Source: Verrucomicrobiia bacterium (GTDB lineage: Bacteria; Verrucomicrobiota; Verrucomicrobiae; Limisphaerales; UBA11358). From it: 7,371 nt of DNA. The position numbers and the translations under genes are program-made. Numbering within the stretch: the first letter of the stretch is position 1; the number at the start of each line of letters is the position of its first letter. The stretch lies in contig JASHZU010000026.1 of the NCBI GenBank assembly GCA_030042375.1, positions 1 to 7,371 of the forward strand, in the 5' to 3' direction. The notes below the pieces were generated by a model, which made no database searches, had not been told where the DNA came from, and saw nothing but the letters and a program-made list of their open reading frames with translations. Below are positions 1 to 6,524 of the stretch, in pieces.

Positions 1-2690
1 CGCCATTGGAAGGACGAAAAGTTTCCGGCTGTAACCACCATCATCGCGTGCTTCGAGCCGGGCGTGAGACTTTCGCGGAACATCACGCCCGCCTTGGCCC
101 ACGGGTCGGTAAATTGAATGGAAATCACCCGCGCAATAATTTGTCCATCGCCGTTGATGGGCGTATAGGCAAAATGAAATCCATCCACCGTGTCCCAAAT
201 GTCCGTGCCGGACGCGATGACATTATATTGGTGGTTCAAAAAGCTGGCGTCACCCGCCCGGTCGACCGGGCCAACGTCCTGGTGCGACCATCCTTGCGGC
301 AGCGTCGCCACGTTGCGCGGCAGCGAATTAATCCATTGGGTAATAGTATTGATGGCGTTGGTGTCATTGACATTTCGCGCCAGTGGCGGCATTTCCAGGG
401 GGCCGGTCGTGATGATACGCTGCATCAAAATGGATTTCGATATGTCGTCCGGCACCACAATTTTTGCACCGGAAATGCCCATAGGGTCCCCGACCGGCCC
501 GTTAATAATCCCCTGCTTGTTCAGTGGCGTGTCGAAGCGCGCGTCAAAGAAAGCTTCCGCGCCACCCGGACGATGGCACTGGGCGCAATTCGCGTCGAAA
601 TACGAACGCGCGCGCAGTTCCAGCGAAGCATGGAGATTGGTCACGGCCACTAACCGTTCCATGTGCGCGATATCGCGGTTGTTCAACGTGGCGTCAAAAA
701 GGCCGAGATGGTTCCACTCGCGCAATTGGTTGTCCGTCACGCCGTTGGGATAAGTCAAATTGCCGTTGAGCTGGCGTGTTTTGACACCGAGTACGCCACC
801 GGCCGCGGGTGTGTGACATGTCAAACAATCCTGCCGTCCTGGAAAAAACCAATGCTGGATGCGCGTGCCCGTCGCTGTTTTGACGGGAATGTCCTCAGTG
901 ATTCCCGCATCCACCACGTCCGCGTCCGAGTTATCGCTGCGCCATTTATAGCTCGCACCATAGACATAACCGTTCGTGTCACGCACCAGCAGGCGCGTTT
1001 CCAGGCGGCGGCGCTTGGTCGGGTCCGTGTCGTCCACTGGCAGTTCAAATGTTTTCACGAAAACCGTCCCGGCGGGAAATTGCCATTCGCCCGTCGGCGC
1101 GAAATGAATCTTCGTATCGTCCGGCAGAGCCATCCATCGTTTCTTCACGGCGCCGTCCGACCACAACGGCGTGTTGACGCTGTAGGGAACCAAAAAGTCC
1201 TGCGGCGTCATGCTTTGCATGTCGGAGAAAACGCCGGTTTGCGAAAGCAGTTTCGGAATCAAATGGGTCGGTGGCGGTGGCCCGCCGCGCGCCAGCGTAA
1301 AAATGTGCCCGCCGATGCTGCTCATCTGGCAAAAATAAATCTCACCGTCGGCATCCAGGCCAAACGACGACAGGCCCGTATAATCCGATCCGGAATTGGG
1401 GCCGTTGCCCTTGGGCATCACGCACAGGACATTTTTCTTCACTGGCGTGGTCGTCTCATCCATCGCCCAGACGAGGCGATACACGTTGTCGCCAAAAATA
1501 TATTTTCCGCCCAGGTCGCTCGCGAATTTTTTGCCGCGATAGACATAGCCGCCAATCACCGCCCGGCCGTCGCTGTGCGGATAATCCAAAATTGGCCCGC
1601 GGCTGATGCCGATGCACGGCAGCTTCATCTGGCCCAGCTTGCCCTCGCAATAAGGCCATTGGAAATTCAGCCCCTTCTCGCCCGGCTCGATCACATCCAC
1701 TTCCTCCCGCGCGCTTTCGCCCACGTCACCGATGAAAATCCGCCCCGTCGCCGGGTCATAGGTCATGCGATGCGGGCTGCGCAGGCCGATGCAAAAGAAT
1801 TCCTCCAGCGCATTCGATTGGCCGTTGAAGGAGTTCGCCTGGCCTACAAACGGATTGTCATTGGGAATATAATAATGCCCCGTGAAACCGTTCACCGGCT
1901 GGCGCGGAATCGGATGGCTGATGTCCCCGCCCCGGCAATCCACATCGATCCGCAAGACGCCGCTGAACAAACTTTTGTTGATGACCTGGTCGTTGTCGCT
2001 CACGGAATTGTCGCCAATGGTCAGGTAAAGAAATCCGTCTTTCGGATGAAAAAACATTCCGCCGCCATGGTGCCAGACGGTTTGGTCAGTGAGGTCAATC
2101 AGCACCTGTTCCGAGCCGGGAATAGCCACGCCGTTATCATCCAGCGTGAAGCGCGACAGCCGGTCATGGTAGGTGTTCGGCAGTGTCGGGTTGGGCCGCG
2201 TGTTCATGTCCCCGCCTACTGTGCCAGGCTTCACCCAGGTGTAATAAACATACATGAAATGGTTAGTCGCAAATCCCGGATGAAACGCCACGCCCAGCAG
2301 CCCAGAATCATCCCAGCCCTGGCATTGGTTGTGGATGTCCAGCACCAGCTTCTTCTCCGTGACATTGGACGAATTTTCAAACGTCCAGACACGCCCTTCC
2401 CGTTCCCAAACGCAAAGCAAGTTGGAACCGGGCACGGGCGCCAGGCCGACGGAATTGGTGAAGAGCAAATTGGGAAATGCCTCCACTGCCGACCAGTCCC
2501 CGGAAATGCCCGGCGCGATTTCAGGCATCGTCCCGTTCAGGAACGCGCCCACCGGCCCCCGCAATTGAAGGCCATAGGACTCGGCATGTAAATTAGAAAG
2601 GAAACTGCCGAAGAAAATAATCGCCAGAAGTCCCTGGTATATCCTGATAAGACACTTTTTCACTATGCTACCTGATGATTCTCCGCTCAT
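1..2690 (-). CDS. Secreted PQQ-type sugar dehydrogenase fused to diheme cytochrome c and DUF1349-like domain (3' end outside window)
   Basis: One frame stays open from the ATG at 2690 to the window edge (896 codons). Residues 1-36 form a signal peptide: KK, a hydrophobic run at about 20-33, and a likely cut after LHA, so the protein should act in the periplasm or outside. Residues ~60-430 resemble the glucose/sorbosone dehydrogenase beta-propeller: WHHGGG at 206-211 (position of the catalytic His in soluble PQQ glucose dehydrogenase), PNDNPF near 276-281, GDVGESAREEVDVIEPG near 316-335, and NFQWPYCEG. Residues ~485-810 resemble the SO2930/HNE_0200 diheme cytochrome family (PYSVNTPLWSDGA), with heme motifs CLTCH at 622-626 and CAQCH at 702-706. 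From ~815 a DUF1349/concanavalin-like domain begins (WAKAGVMFRESL). Inferred role: oxidise a sugar or other alcohol and pass electrons to its own hemes. The substrate is unknown. A TGA lies four codons upstream of this ATG. An alternative GTG start at 2663 has an AGG seven bases upstream and gives a neater signal peptide (MKKCLIRIYQG). Confidence 0.85.
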   Translation of the reverse strand, partial: MSGESSGSIVKKCLIRIYQGLLAIIFFGSFLSNLHAESYGLQLRGPVGAFLNGTMPEIAPGISGDWSAVEAFPNLLFTNSVGLAPVPGSNLLCVWEREGRVWTFENSSNVTEKKLVLDIHNQCQGWDDSGLLGVAFHPGFATNHFMYVYYTWVKPGTVGGDMNTRPNPTLPNTYHDRLSRFTLDDNGVAIPGSEQVLIDLTDQTVWHHGGGMFFHPKDGFLYLTIGDNSVSDNDQVINKSLFSGVLRIDVDCRGGDISHPIPRQPVNGFTGHYYIPNDNPFVGQANSFNGQSNALEEFFCIGLRSPHRMTYDPATGRIFIGDVGESAREEVDVIEPGEKGLNFQWPYCEGKLGQMKLPCIGISRGPILDYPHSDGRAVIGGYVYRGKKFASDLGGKYIFGDNVYRLVWAMDETTTPVKKNVLCVMPKGNGPNSGSDYTGLSSFGLDADGEIYFCQMSSIGGHIFTLARGGPPPPTHLIPKLLSQTGVFSDMQSMTPQDFLVPYSVNTPLWSDGAVKKRWMALPDDTKIHFAPTGEWQFPAGTVFVKTFELPVDDTDPTKRRRLETRLLVRDTNGYVYGASYKWRSDNSDADVVDAGITEDIPVKTATGTRIQHWFFPGRQDCLTCHTPAAGGVLGVKTRQLNGNLTYPNGVTDNQLREWNHLGLFDATLNNRDIAHMERLVAVTNLHASLELRARSYFDANCAQCHRPGGAEAFFDARFDTPLNKQGIINGPVGDPMGISGAKIVVPDDISKSILMQRIITTGPLEMPPLARNVNDTNAINTITQWINSLPRNVATLPQGWSHQDVGPVDRAGDASFLNHQYNVIASGTDIWDTVDGFHFAYTPINGDGQIIARVISIQFTDPWAKAGVMFRESLTPGSKHAMMVVTAGNFSSFQW

Positions 2691-2757
2691 AAGCCCGCGT
2701 CGTCAAACTTTTAGTCTAAAATTAGGAACTTTTTAGCACATTGAAGGCACGCGCATT

Positions 2758-2774
2758 GTAGGGAATTTCCCTAC
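2758..2774. promoter_or_regulatory. Perfect 8-bp-arm palindrome, possible operator
   Basis: The sequence is GTAGGGAA, one T, then TTCCCTAC, a perfect inverted repeat with a one-base centre. It sits just past the pnp terminator and 68 bases upstream of the dehydrogenase ATG. On the minus strand a TACAAT hexamer (2755-2760) overlaps its right edge and could be a -10 box, but no convincing -35 is visible. A dimeric repressor site for the dehydrogenase gene is one reading. A tiny extra hairpin after the terminator is another. Confidence 0.35.
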
Positions 2775-2811
2775 AAAAAAAGCGCGAACAGCTTTCGCCA
2801 TTCGCGCTTCG
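2775..2811 (-). terminator. Intrinsic terminator of the rpsO-pnp operon
   Basis: On the minus strand, 17 bases after the pnp stop, the arms AGCGCGAA and TTCGCGCT form a perfect GC-rich stem (extendable by A-T pairs) around a 12-base loop. A run of seven T follows. This is a textbook Rho-independent terminator. It separates pnp from the co-directional dehydrogenase gene, so the latter needs its own promoter. Confidence 0.9.
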
Positions 2812-2827
2812 ATTTTTTAAATAATCC

Positions 2828-4957
2828 TTATTCTTTCTCGGCCATTTCCTTGTCCCGGTCTTCCATGGCGGCCTTGCGGGACAGGCGTACGCGGCCTTTT
2901 TCGTCCACGCCCAGGCATTTGACAGTAATTTCATCGCCCACTTTGACGATGTCCTCGGTCTTCTTGACGCGGAAATTCGCCAGCTCGCTGATGTGCACCA
3001 GCCCGTCCTTGCCCGGCAGAAATTCGACAAACGCGCCGAACTCCTTCACCGTCACGACTTTGCCGCGATAAATCTTGCCGACCTCGGCTTCCGCCGTCAT
3101 GCCCGTGATGGCTTCACGTGCAATCTTCATCCCCTCTGCCGAGACGGAGAAAATGTTCACCGTACCGTCGTCCTCGATGTTGATTTCGCAACCGGATTCT
3201 TCCACCAGGCGTTTGATGTTCTTGCCGCCCGGCCCGATCAGCGCGCCAATCTTTTCTGGATTGATCTTGATGACTTCGATGCGCGGCGCGTACTTGCTCA
3301 ATTCCTTGCGCGGCTCAGCCAGCGTCTTGGCCATTTCGCCCAGGATGGACATGCGCGCGACACGGGCCTTTTCAATCGCCTCGGCCATCATCGTGTGCGG
3401 CAGGCCTTTCAACTTCAAGTCCAGTTGGAAGCCGGTGATACCCTTCTCTGTACCGGCGATTTTGCAATCCATGTCGCAGTAATGGTCTTCCCAGCCGATG
3501 ATGTCGGTGAGCAACTGGTACCGCGAAATTTTCTCGCCACCGTACTCAGTGCAGATGCCCACGCTGATGCCCGCCACCGGGCGAATCATCGGGACGCCCG
3601 CATCCATCAGCGCCAGCGTGCCGCCGCAAACCGTCGCCATCGACGTCGAGCCGTTCGATTCCATGATCTCGCTCGTCACGCGAATCGCATACGGATACTC
3701 CTTCAACGGAATCATGGGCTCGATGCTGCGCTCGGCCAATGCGCCGTGCCCGATTTCCCGGCGGCCCGGGCCGGAAATACGGCCGGTCTCACCCACGGAA
3801 AAATTCGGGAAGTTATAATGCAGGATGAATTTTTTGGTCGTCTCGCCGCCAGTGAAGGCGTCGAATTCCTGGACGTCTTCGCCCGTGCCGAGCGTCGCCA
3901 GTGTGACCGCCTGCGTCTCGCCGCGCGCAAAAATCGCGGAACCATGCGCCCGGGGCAAAACACTGACCTCACTCGAAATCGGACGGACCTGATCAAAGCC
4001 GCGGCCATCGAGGCGCTTGCCGCTGTTCAAAATCAAACTGCGGACGGCTTCTTTCTGGATGTAATAAAACGCATCCTTGACGACAAAGTCATTGACCTTT
4101 TCCTCGCCAAATTTTTCCGTGAGCTTGGCGCCCACTTCATCCTGGATGGCCTTCACTGCCGCTTCACGCGCCAGCTTGCCCGGCGTCAACAACGCGGGGA
4201 CAAAGCGGTCGCCCACAAGGCTCTTGGCCTCCTGCAAAATTTCATCAGGAACGGTGTTCAGCTTGATTTCGCGCTTCTTCTTGCCCGCTTTCGCGGCGAG
4301 TTCCTTCTGCGCCGCAATCAACGGCAGGCAGCATTCCTGGCCGAACTTCAGCGCGGCGTTGAAATCCGCTTCGGTAATTTCCTTGGCCGAGCCTTCATAC
4401 ATGACGATGTCGGTCTCATTGCCCACGTAGACCAAATCCAGGTCACTCTCCTCCATTTCGGGATGCGTCGGGTTGGCCACAAATTTTCCGTTGATGCGTC
4501 CCACGCGCACCGCGCCCAGCGGGCCGGCCCACGGGATATCGCTGACCATCAACGCGGCGCTCGCGCCGATGATGCTCAAAATGTCCGGGTCATTCTCGCC
4601 GTCCGCGCTCAATACGATGCTCTGGACCTGCACTTCATTGTACCAGCCTTTGGGAAAGAGCGGACGGATGGGGCGGTCCGTGAGGCGTGAGGTGAGGATT
4701 TCCTTTTCCGTCGGGCGGCCTTCACGTTTGAAGTAACCACCGGGGAACTTTCCTGCGGCGGCCGCTTTCTCGCGGTAATCCACGGTGAGAGGGAAAAAGT
4801 CCTGGCCTTCTTTGGCCTTGGTCGCCGCGACGGCGGCTACCACTACAATGGTTTCACCCAGTTGGACGGTGACTGCTCCGTCGGCTTGTTTGGCGAGTTT
4901 CCCTGTTTCGATAGTAATCTGCTTATCGCCCAATTGGGCGGTTATTTTCTCTGGCAT
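2828..4957 (-). CDS. pnp: Polyribonucleotide nucleotidyltransferase (PNPase)
   Basis: A 709-residue, full-length PNPase: a 3'-5' exoribonuclease that degrades RNA by phosphorolysis, forms a trimeric ring, and acts in mRNA turnover in the cytoplasm. Domain order matches the family: first RNase PH domain ~10-145 ([11 protein letters not shown] 54-64, [17 protein letters not shown] 80-96), helical domain ~150-235, second RNase PH domain ~312-545 ([29 protein letters not shown]), KH domain ~555-615 with the GPGG loop at 575-578, and S1 domain ~625-695 (DGLVHISEL). The catalytic metal site is intact: D491, D497 and K499 within DHYCDMDCK correspond to E. coli D486, D492 and K494. The ATG at 4957 gives the normal N-terminus. 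Only a weak GAGAAA Shine-Dalgarno-like stretch precedes it. It lies 184 bases downstream of rpsO on the same strand, the conserved rpsO-pnp order, and ends at a strong terminator. Nothing suggests damage. Confidence 0.98.
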   Translation of the reverse strand: MPEKITAQLGDKQITIETGKLAKQADGAVTVQLGETIVVVAAVAATKAKEGQDFFPLTVDYREKAAAAGKFPGGYFKREGRPTEKEILTSRLTDRPIRPLFPKGWYNEVQVQSIVLSADGENDPDILSIIGASAALMVSDIPWAGPLGAVRVGRINGKFVANPTHPEMEESDLDLVYVGNETDIVMYEGSAKEITEADFNAALKFGQECCLPLIAAQKELAAKAGKKKREIKLNTVPDEILQEAKSLVGDRFVPALLTPGKLAREAAVKAIQDEVGAKLTEKFGEEKVNDFVVKDAFYYIQKEAVRSLILNSGKRLDGRGFDQVRPISSEVSVLPRAHGSAIFARGETQAVTLATLGTGEDVQEFDAFTGGETTKKFILHYNFPNFSVGETGRISGPGRREIGHGALAERSIEPMIPLKEYPYAIRVTSEIMESNGSTSMATVCGGTLALMDAGVPMIRPVAGISVGICTEYGGEKISRYQLLTDIIGWEDHYCDMDCKIAGTEKGITGFQLDLKLKGLPHTMMAEAIEKARVARMSILGEMAKTLAEPRKELSKYAPRIEVIKINPEKIGALIGPGGKNIKRLVEESGCEINIEDDGTVNIFSVSAEGMKIAREAITGMTAEAEVGKIYRGKVVTVKEFGAFVEFLPGKDGLVHISELANFRVKKTEDIVKVGDEITVKCLGVDEKGRVRLSRKAAMEDRDKEMAEKE

Positions 4958-4998
4958 ATTTTTTTCTCGCCGCGCTGCCTGAGGAACTTCAGTGAACC

Positions 4999-5011
4999 CC
5001 GAAATTTTCGG
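4999..5011. repeat. Short perfect palindrome in the pnp leader
   Basis: CCGAAA, one T, TTTCGG: six-base arms with a single central base, about 42 bases upstream of the pnp ATG. It is too tight to be a good RNA hairpin without opening inner pairs. It may contribute to leader structure or be chance. Confidence 0.3.
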
Positions 5012-5052
5012 AGCTGATTGAAATTTCCCGGCAGAGCGGCATTTTCTTCGCG

Positions 5053-5097
5053 AAGTTTGGTTTAAGAATTGGGCCGTTCGCGTTTCAGCCCAAACTT
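5053..5097 (-). promoter_or_regulatory. Overlapping alternative hairpins in the rpsO-pnp spacer
   Basis: On the minus strand AAGTTTGG (5090-5097) can pair perfectly with CCAAACTT (5053-5060). An inner pairing, TTGGGC (5088-5093) with GCCCAA (5069-5074), uses some of the same bases, so the two stems exclude each other. The element lies in the leader of pnp. In E. coli the pnp leader carries RNase III-cut stems through which PNPase controls its own mRNA, and a comparable role is possible here. The function is inference. The complementarity is seen directly. Confidence 0.45.
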
Positions 5098-5100
5098 GCC

Positions 5101-5135
5101 GCGGGACAAATCAATTAAATAAAGAGGTGTCCCGC
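5101..5135 (-). promoter_or_regulatory. Stem-loop just downstream of rpsO
   Basis: The arms GCGGGACA and TGTCCCGC are perfectly complementary over 8 bp around a 19-base AT-rich loop, starting six bases after the rpsO stop. On the coding (minus) strand no T-run follows, so it is unlikely to be a simple terminator. It is better read as a 3'-end stabiliser or processing site, or a weak attenuator, between rpsO and pnp. Confidence 0.55.
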
Positions 5136-5141
5136 AAATTT

Positions 5142-5399
5142 TTAGTGGCGGAGTTTCAGCTTCTTCGTGACGGCCTGATAGCGTTTCAAATCTTTGCTCT
5201 GCAAATAATCCAGCAGGCGGCGGCGTTGGCCCACCATCATCAGCAGCCCGCGGCGCGAGCTGTGGTCTTTTTTGTTGCCCTGCAAATGCTCTGTCAAATG
5301 GTTGATCCGCTGCGTCAGCAGCGCGATCTGCACATCGGCAGAACCTGTGTCGCCGTCATGTGTCTTAAACTGCTCAATCGTCTTTGTTTTGGCTTCCAT
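5142..5399 (-). CDS. rpsO: 30S ribosomal protein S15
   Basis: An 85-residue S15, slightly shorter than the usual 88-89. It binds the central domain of 16S rRNA early in small-subunit assembly and takes part in an intersubunit bridge. Signature stretches are [20 protein letters not shown] (17-36), [11 protein letters not shown] (43-53) and QRRRLLDYL (58-66). The N-terminus is a few residues shorter than in E. coli. An in-frame TAG four codons upstream of the ATG rules out a longer protein. No Shine-Dalgarno is visible before the ATG, and the best promoter places the transcript start within a few bases of it. It is followed by pnp on the same strand. Confidence 0.97.
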   Translation of the reverse strand: MEAKTKTIEQFKTHDGDTGSADVQIALLTQRINHLTEHLQGNKKDHSSRRGLLMMVGQRRRLLDYLQSKDLKRYQAVTKKLKLRH

Positions 5400-5408
5400 A
5401 AGTTGACA

Positions 5409-5437
5409 AGTCTAGTGAGTCGCCTCTTTCGTGTAAA
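5409..5437 (-). promoter_or_regulatory. Sigma70-type promoter of rpsO-pnp, start codon nine bases away
   Basis: Read on the minus strand: TTTACA (5432-5437, five of six to TTGACA), exactly 17 bases, then TAGACT (5409-5414, four of six to TATAAT). Only nine bases separate the -10 from the rpsO ATG, so transcription should begin zero to about four bases before the codon. The expected mRNA is leaderless or nearly so, which fits the missing Shine-Dalgarno. Confidence 0.6.
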
Positions 5438-5611
5438 GCCAATTGCGTAATACTTTCGGGGAGCAAAAGCAGGCCATCGAATATTCCTCCATGACGGTCC
5501 ATTTTGTTTATGCCACCTTATCCCAAAAGGGCGCTTTTTACATAAGTGGTTTATTTTGAACAATTTATTTTAGTTGCCAAACTTTGTCAAAGGGTCGTAA
5601 GTTATTTCAAT

Positions 5612-5833
5612 ATGTCGAACGTTTTAAAAGGTACAACTTTGACGAACGATTTATTGAAGAACTCTTCGCTTTATAGGGAATTTCAGGCGGAACGCGAAGA
5701 AATTCTCAGGCACAAGTGGATTGAATCCGAAAAAGCCGGGCACGACATTGGCTTTGAGCGCGCCTTGACCGATTGGATAATCAAACATCGCTCCGCCTGG
5801 CGGAAATCCCGCCAGAACGCCGGAAATAATTAA
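5612..5833 (+). CDS. Small conserved-looking charged protein of unknown function (73 aa)
   Basis: A 73-residue soluble protein with no signal peptide or membrane segment. The middle is rich in charged and aromatic residues and should be helical: EFQAEREEILRHKW (24-36) then AGHDIGFERALTDWIIKHR (42-60), followed by a basic tail (WRKSR). The HKW...SEKAGHD.GFE pattern recalls a short motif I associate with DUF4032-like and other uncharacterised bacterial proteins. That is a recollection, not a search result. I chose the ATG at 5612. The frame also opens at a GTG at 5546, but the added residues look less conserved. No clear Shine-Dalgarno lies at a normal distance. It diverges from rpsO and ends ten bases before the pyr leader hairpin, so it could be co-transcribed with pyrRB or simply host the pyr promoter. 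The gene is less GC-rich than its neighbours. Confidence 0.7.
   Translation: MSNVLKGTTLTNDLLKNSSLYREFQAEREEILRHKWIESEKAGHDIGFERALTDWIIKHRSAWRKSRQNAGNN
5754..5781 (+). promoter_or_regulatory. Candidate pyr operon promoter inside the small gene
   Basis: TTGAGC (5754-5759), 16 bases, GATAAT (5776-5781, five of six to consensus). Transcription from about 5788 would give a ~210-base leader containing the PyrR hairpin and terminator. A promoter further upstream, reading through the small gene, is equally possible. Confidence 0.35.
5797..5815 (+). other. Stem-loop at the end of the small gene
   Basis: CTGGCGG, loop AAATC, CCGCCAG: a perfect 7-bp GC-rich stem within the last codons of the 73-aa gene, 28 bases before the PyrR hairpin. 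No T-run follows. It may be the first structural element of the pyr leader or just coding sequence. Confidence 0.4.
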
Positions 5834-5843
5834 AAGAACCGCT

Positions 5844-5874
5844 CCTTTAACGCAGCCCTGTGAGGCTGCAAAGG
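5844..5874 (+). promoter_or_regulatory. PyrR-binding RNA hairpin (anti-antiterminator)
   Basis: Lower stem CCTTT (5844-5848) with AAAGG (5870-5874). After an unpaired AAC on the 5' side comes upper stem GCAGCC (5852-5857) with GGCTGC (5864-5869), capped by the six-base loop CTGTGA. This reproduces the known PyrR binding loop: a CC-nGnGA-GG cap on a stem, with an asymmetric purine bulge above a CCUU/AAGG stem. In Bacillus the cap reads CCAGAGAGG. Uridine-nucleotide-bound PyrR is expected to hold this fold and so favour the terminator downstream. It lies directly upstream of pyrR itself. Confidence 0.85.
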
Positions 5875-5898
5875 AAACATGAAAACGAAACGCGAATC

Positions 5899-5946
5899 GC
5901 GAATCGCCCGCGCCCCATGGCCGGGTCCGATTCGCTTTTTAATTTT
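5899..5946 (+). terminator. Intrinsic terminator/attenuator of the pyr operon
   Basis: The arms GCGAATCG (5899-5906) and CGATTCGC (5928-5935) form a perfect 8-bp stem, with CCCG/CGGG (5907-5910, 5922-5925) continuing it inward past a TC bulge. TTTTT, AA and TTTT follow. The left arm occurs twice in overlapping tandem (also 5892-5899), giving an alternative register. It lies 24 bases after the PyrR hairpin and 54 bases before pyrR, as expected for a transcription attenuator. I could not identify the competing antiterminator fold. Confidence 0.85.
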
Positions 5947-5948
5947 AA

Positions 5949-5996
5949 AAGGCTTCCTGCGTTTGGTTCTCTCAATAATGAAAGAGGGAGGGCCTT
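5949..5996 (+). promoter_or_regulatory. Possible hairpin hiding the pyrR Shine-Dalgarno
   Basis: The ribosome binding site GGGAGGG (5986-5992) is strong and eight bases from the pyrR ATG. AAGGC at 5949-5953 pairs perfectly with GCCTT (5992-5996). TTCC (5954-5957) can continue over GGGAGG with two G-U pairs and a bulged A, covering the Shine-Dalgarno. A second, translational layer of control is possible but is inference. Confidence 0.35.
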
Positions 5997-5999
5997 CAC

Positions 6000-6524
6000 A
6001 TGCCTGACTCCACCGTCATCCTGGATGCCACCGCCATTGGCCGCGCCCTCGCTCGCATTGCCCATGAGATTGCGGAACGAAATGAAAACCCAACTGAAGT
6101 CGTCCTCGTCGGCATTCCCGCCGGCGGCGATGCTCTCGCCCGGCGGCTCGGCCAACTACTCTCGGAGATCTGGAAACAGCCCGTATCCGTTGGCAGTCTC
6201 GACGTCTCCATGCATCGCGATGACCTGGACCGCCGCGCCGCGCCCAAAGTCCATCCCACTATCATGCCCTTCGATGTGAACGGCAAGACCGTCGTGCTCG
6301 TGGATGATGTCCTCTTCAGTGGCCGGACTGTCCGCGCCGCCATGGACGCCCTCAACGATTTTGGCCGTCCGAAAAAAATCCAATTGGCCGTCCTCGTGGA
6401 TCGCGGCCATCGCGAATTGCCCATCAAGGCCGATTTCGTCGGCAAAAATGTACCGACCGCCCCGGACGAAAAAATCCGCGTCCGCCTCGGGGAGAAAGAC
6501 GAAGTGATTTTGGAACGGAAATGA
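6000..6524 (+). CDS. pyrR: PyrR: pyr operon RNA-binding attenuation protein / uracil phosphoribosyltransferase
   Basis: A 174-residue protein of usual PyrR length. PyrR binds pyr leader RNA when charged with UMP/UTP and switches off transcription. Many members also make UMP from uracil and PRPP. The PRPP loop is [13 protein letters not shown] at 98-110. MHRDDL (71-76) matches the family's YRDDL segment, and [20 protein letters not shown] (134-153) is the conserved C-terminal block. One oddity: the pyrophosphate loop after VGI, normally K-T-R-G, reads P-A-G-G here (39-43 region), losing the Thr and Arg. Catalysis may be weak even if RNA regulation is intact. The start is fixed by GGGAGGG eight bases upstream. 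The gene follows its own target hairpin and terminator and overlaps pyrB by four bases, so the two are translationally coupled. Confidence 0.95.
   Translation: MPDSTVILDATAIGRALARIAHEIAERNENPTEVVLVGIPAGGDALARRLGQLLSEIWKQPVSVGSLDVSMHRDDLDRRAAPKVHPTIMPFDVNGKTVVLVDDVLFSGRTVRAAMDALNDFGRPKKIQLAVLVDRGHRELPIKADFVGKNVPTAPDEKIRVRLGEKDEVILERK

Noticed and set aside
663..2591. Long plus-strand open frame (642 codons) opposite the dehydrogenase
   Set aside because: It is antisense to a gene with clear domains and heme motifs. Its translation is Arg/His/Ala-rich with no recognisable family, the usual mirror of a GC-biased third position.
2993..4690. Long plus-strand open frame (565 codons) opposite pnp
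   Set aside because: It is fully antisense to an intact, strongly conserved PNPase. Its composition is Arg/His/Asp/Leu-rich shadow with no domain or ribosome site.
5403..5408. Perfect plus-strand TTGACA next to the rpsO start
   Set aside because: No acceptable -10 lies 16-18 bases downstream, so it is not a supported promoter for the small gene.
5525..5539. AAAAG-GGCG-CTTTT hairpin upstream of the small gene
   Set aside because: Five weak pairs mostly A-T, and no gene ends nearby on either strand, so it was not called as a terminator.
5550..5571. TTTATTTT repeated with 14-base period
   Set aside because: Only two copies in an AT-rich intergenic stretch. It may aid promoter melting but does not amount to a repeat array.
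5860..6279. Plus-strand frame of 139 codons across the pyr leader
   Set aside because: It runs through the PyrR hairpin and terminator and overlaps pyrR in another frame. No Shine-Dalgarno; best explained as chance.
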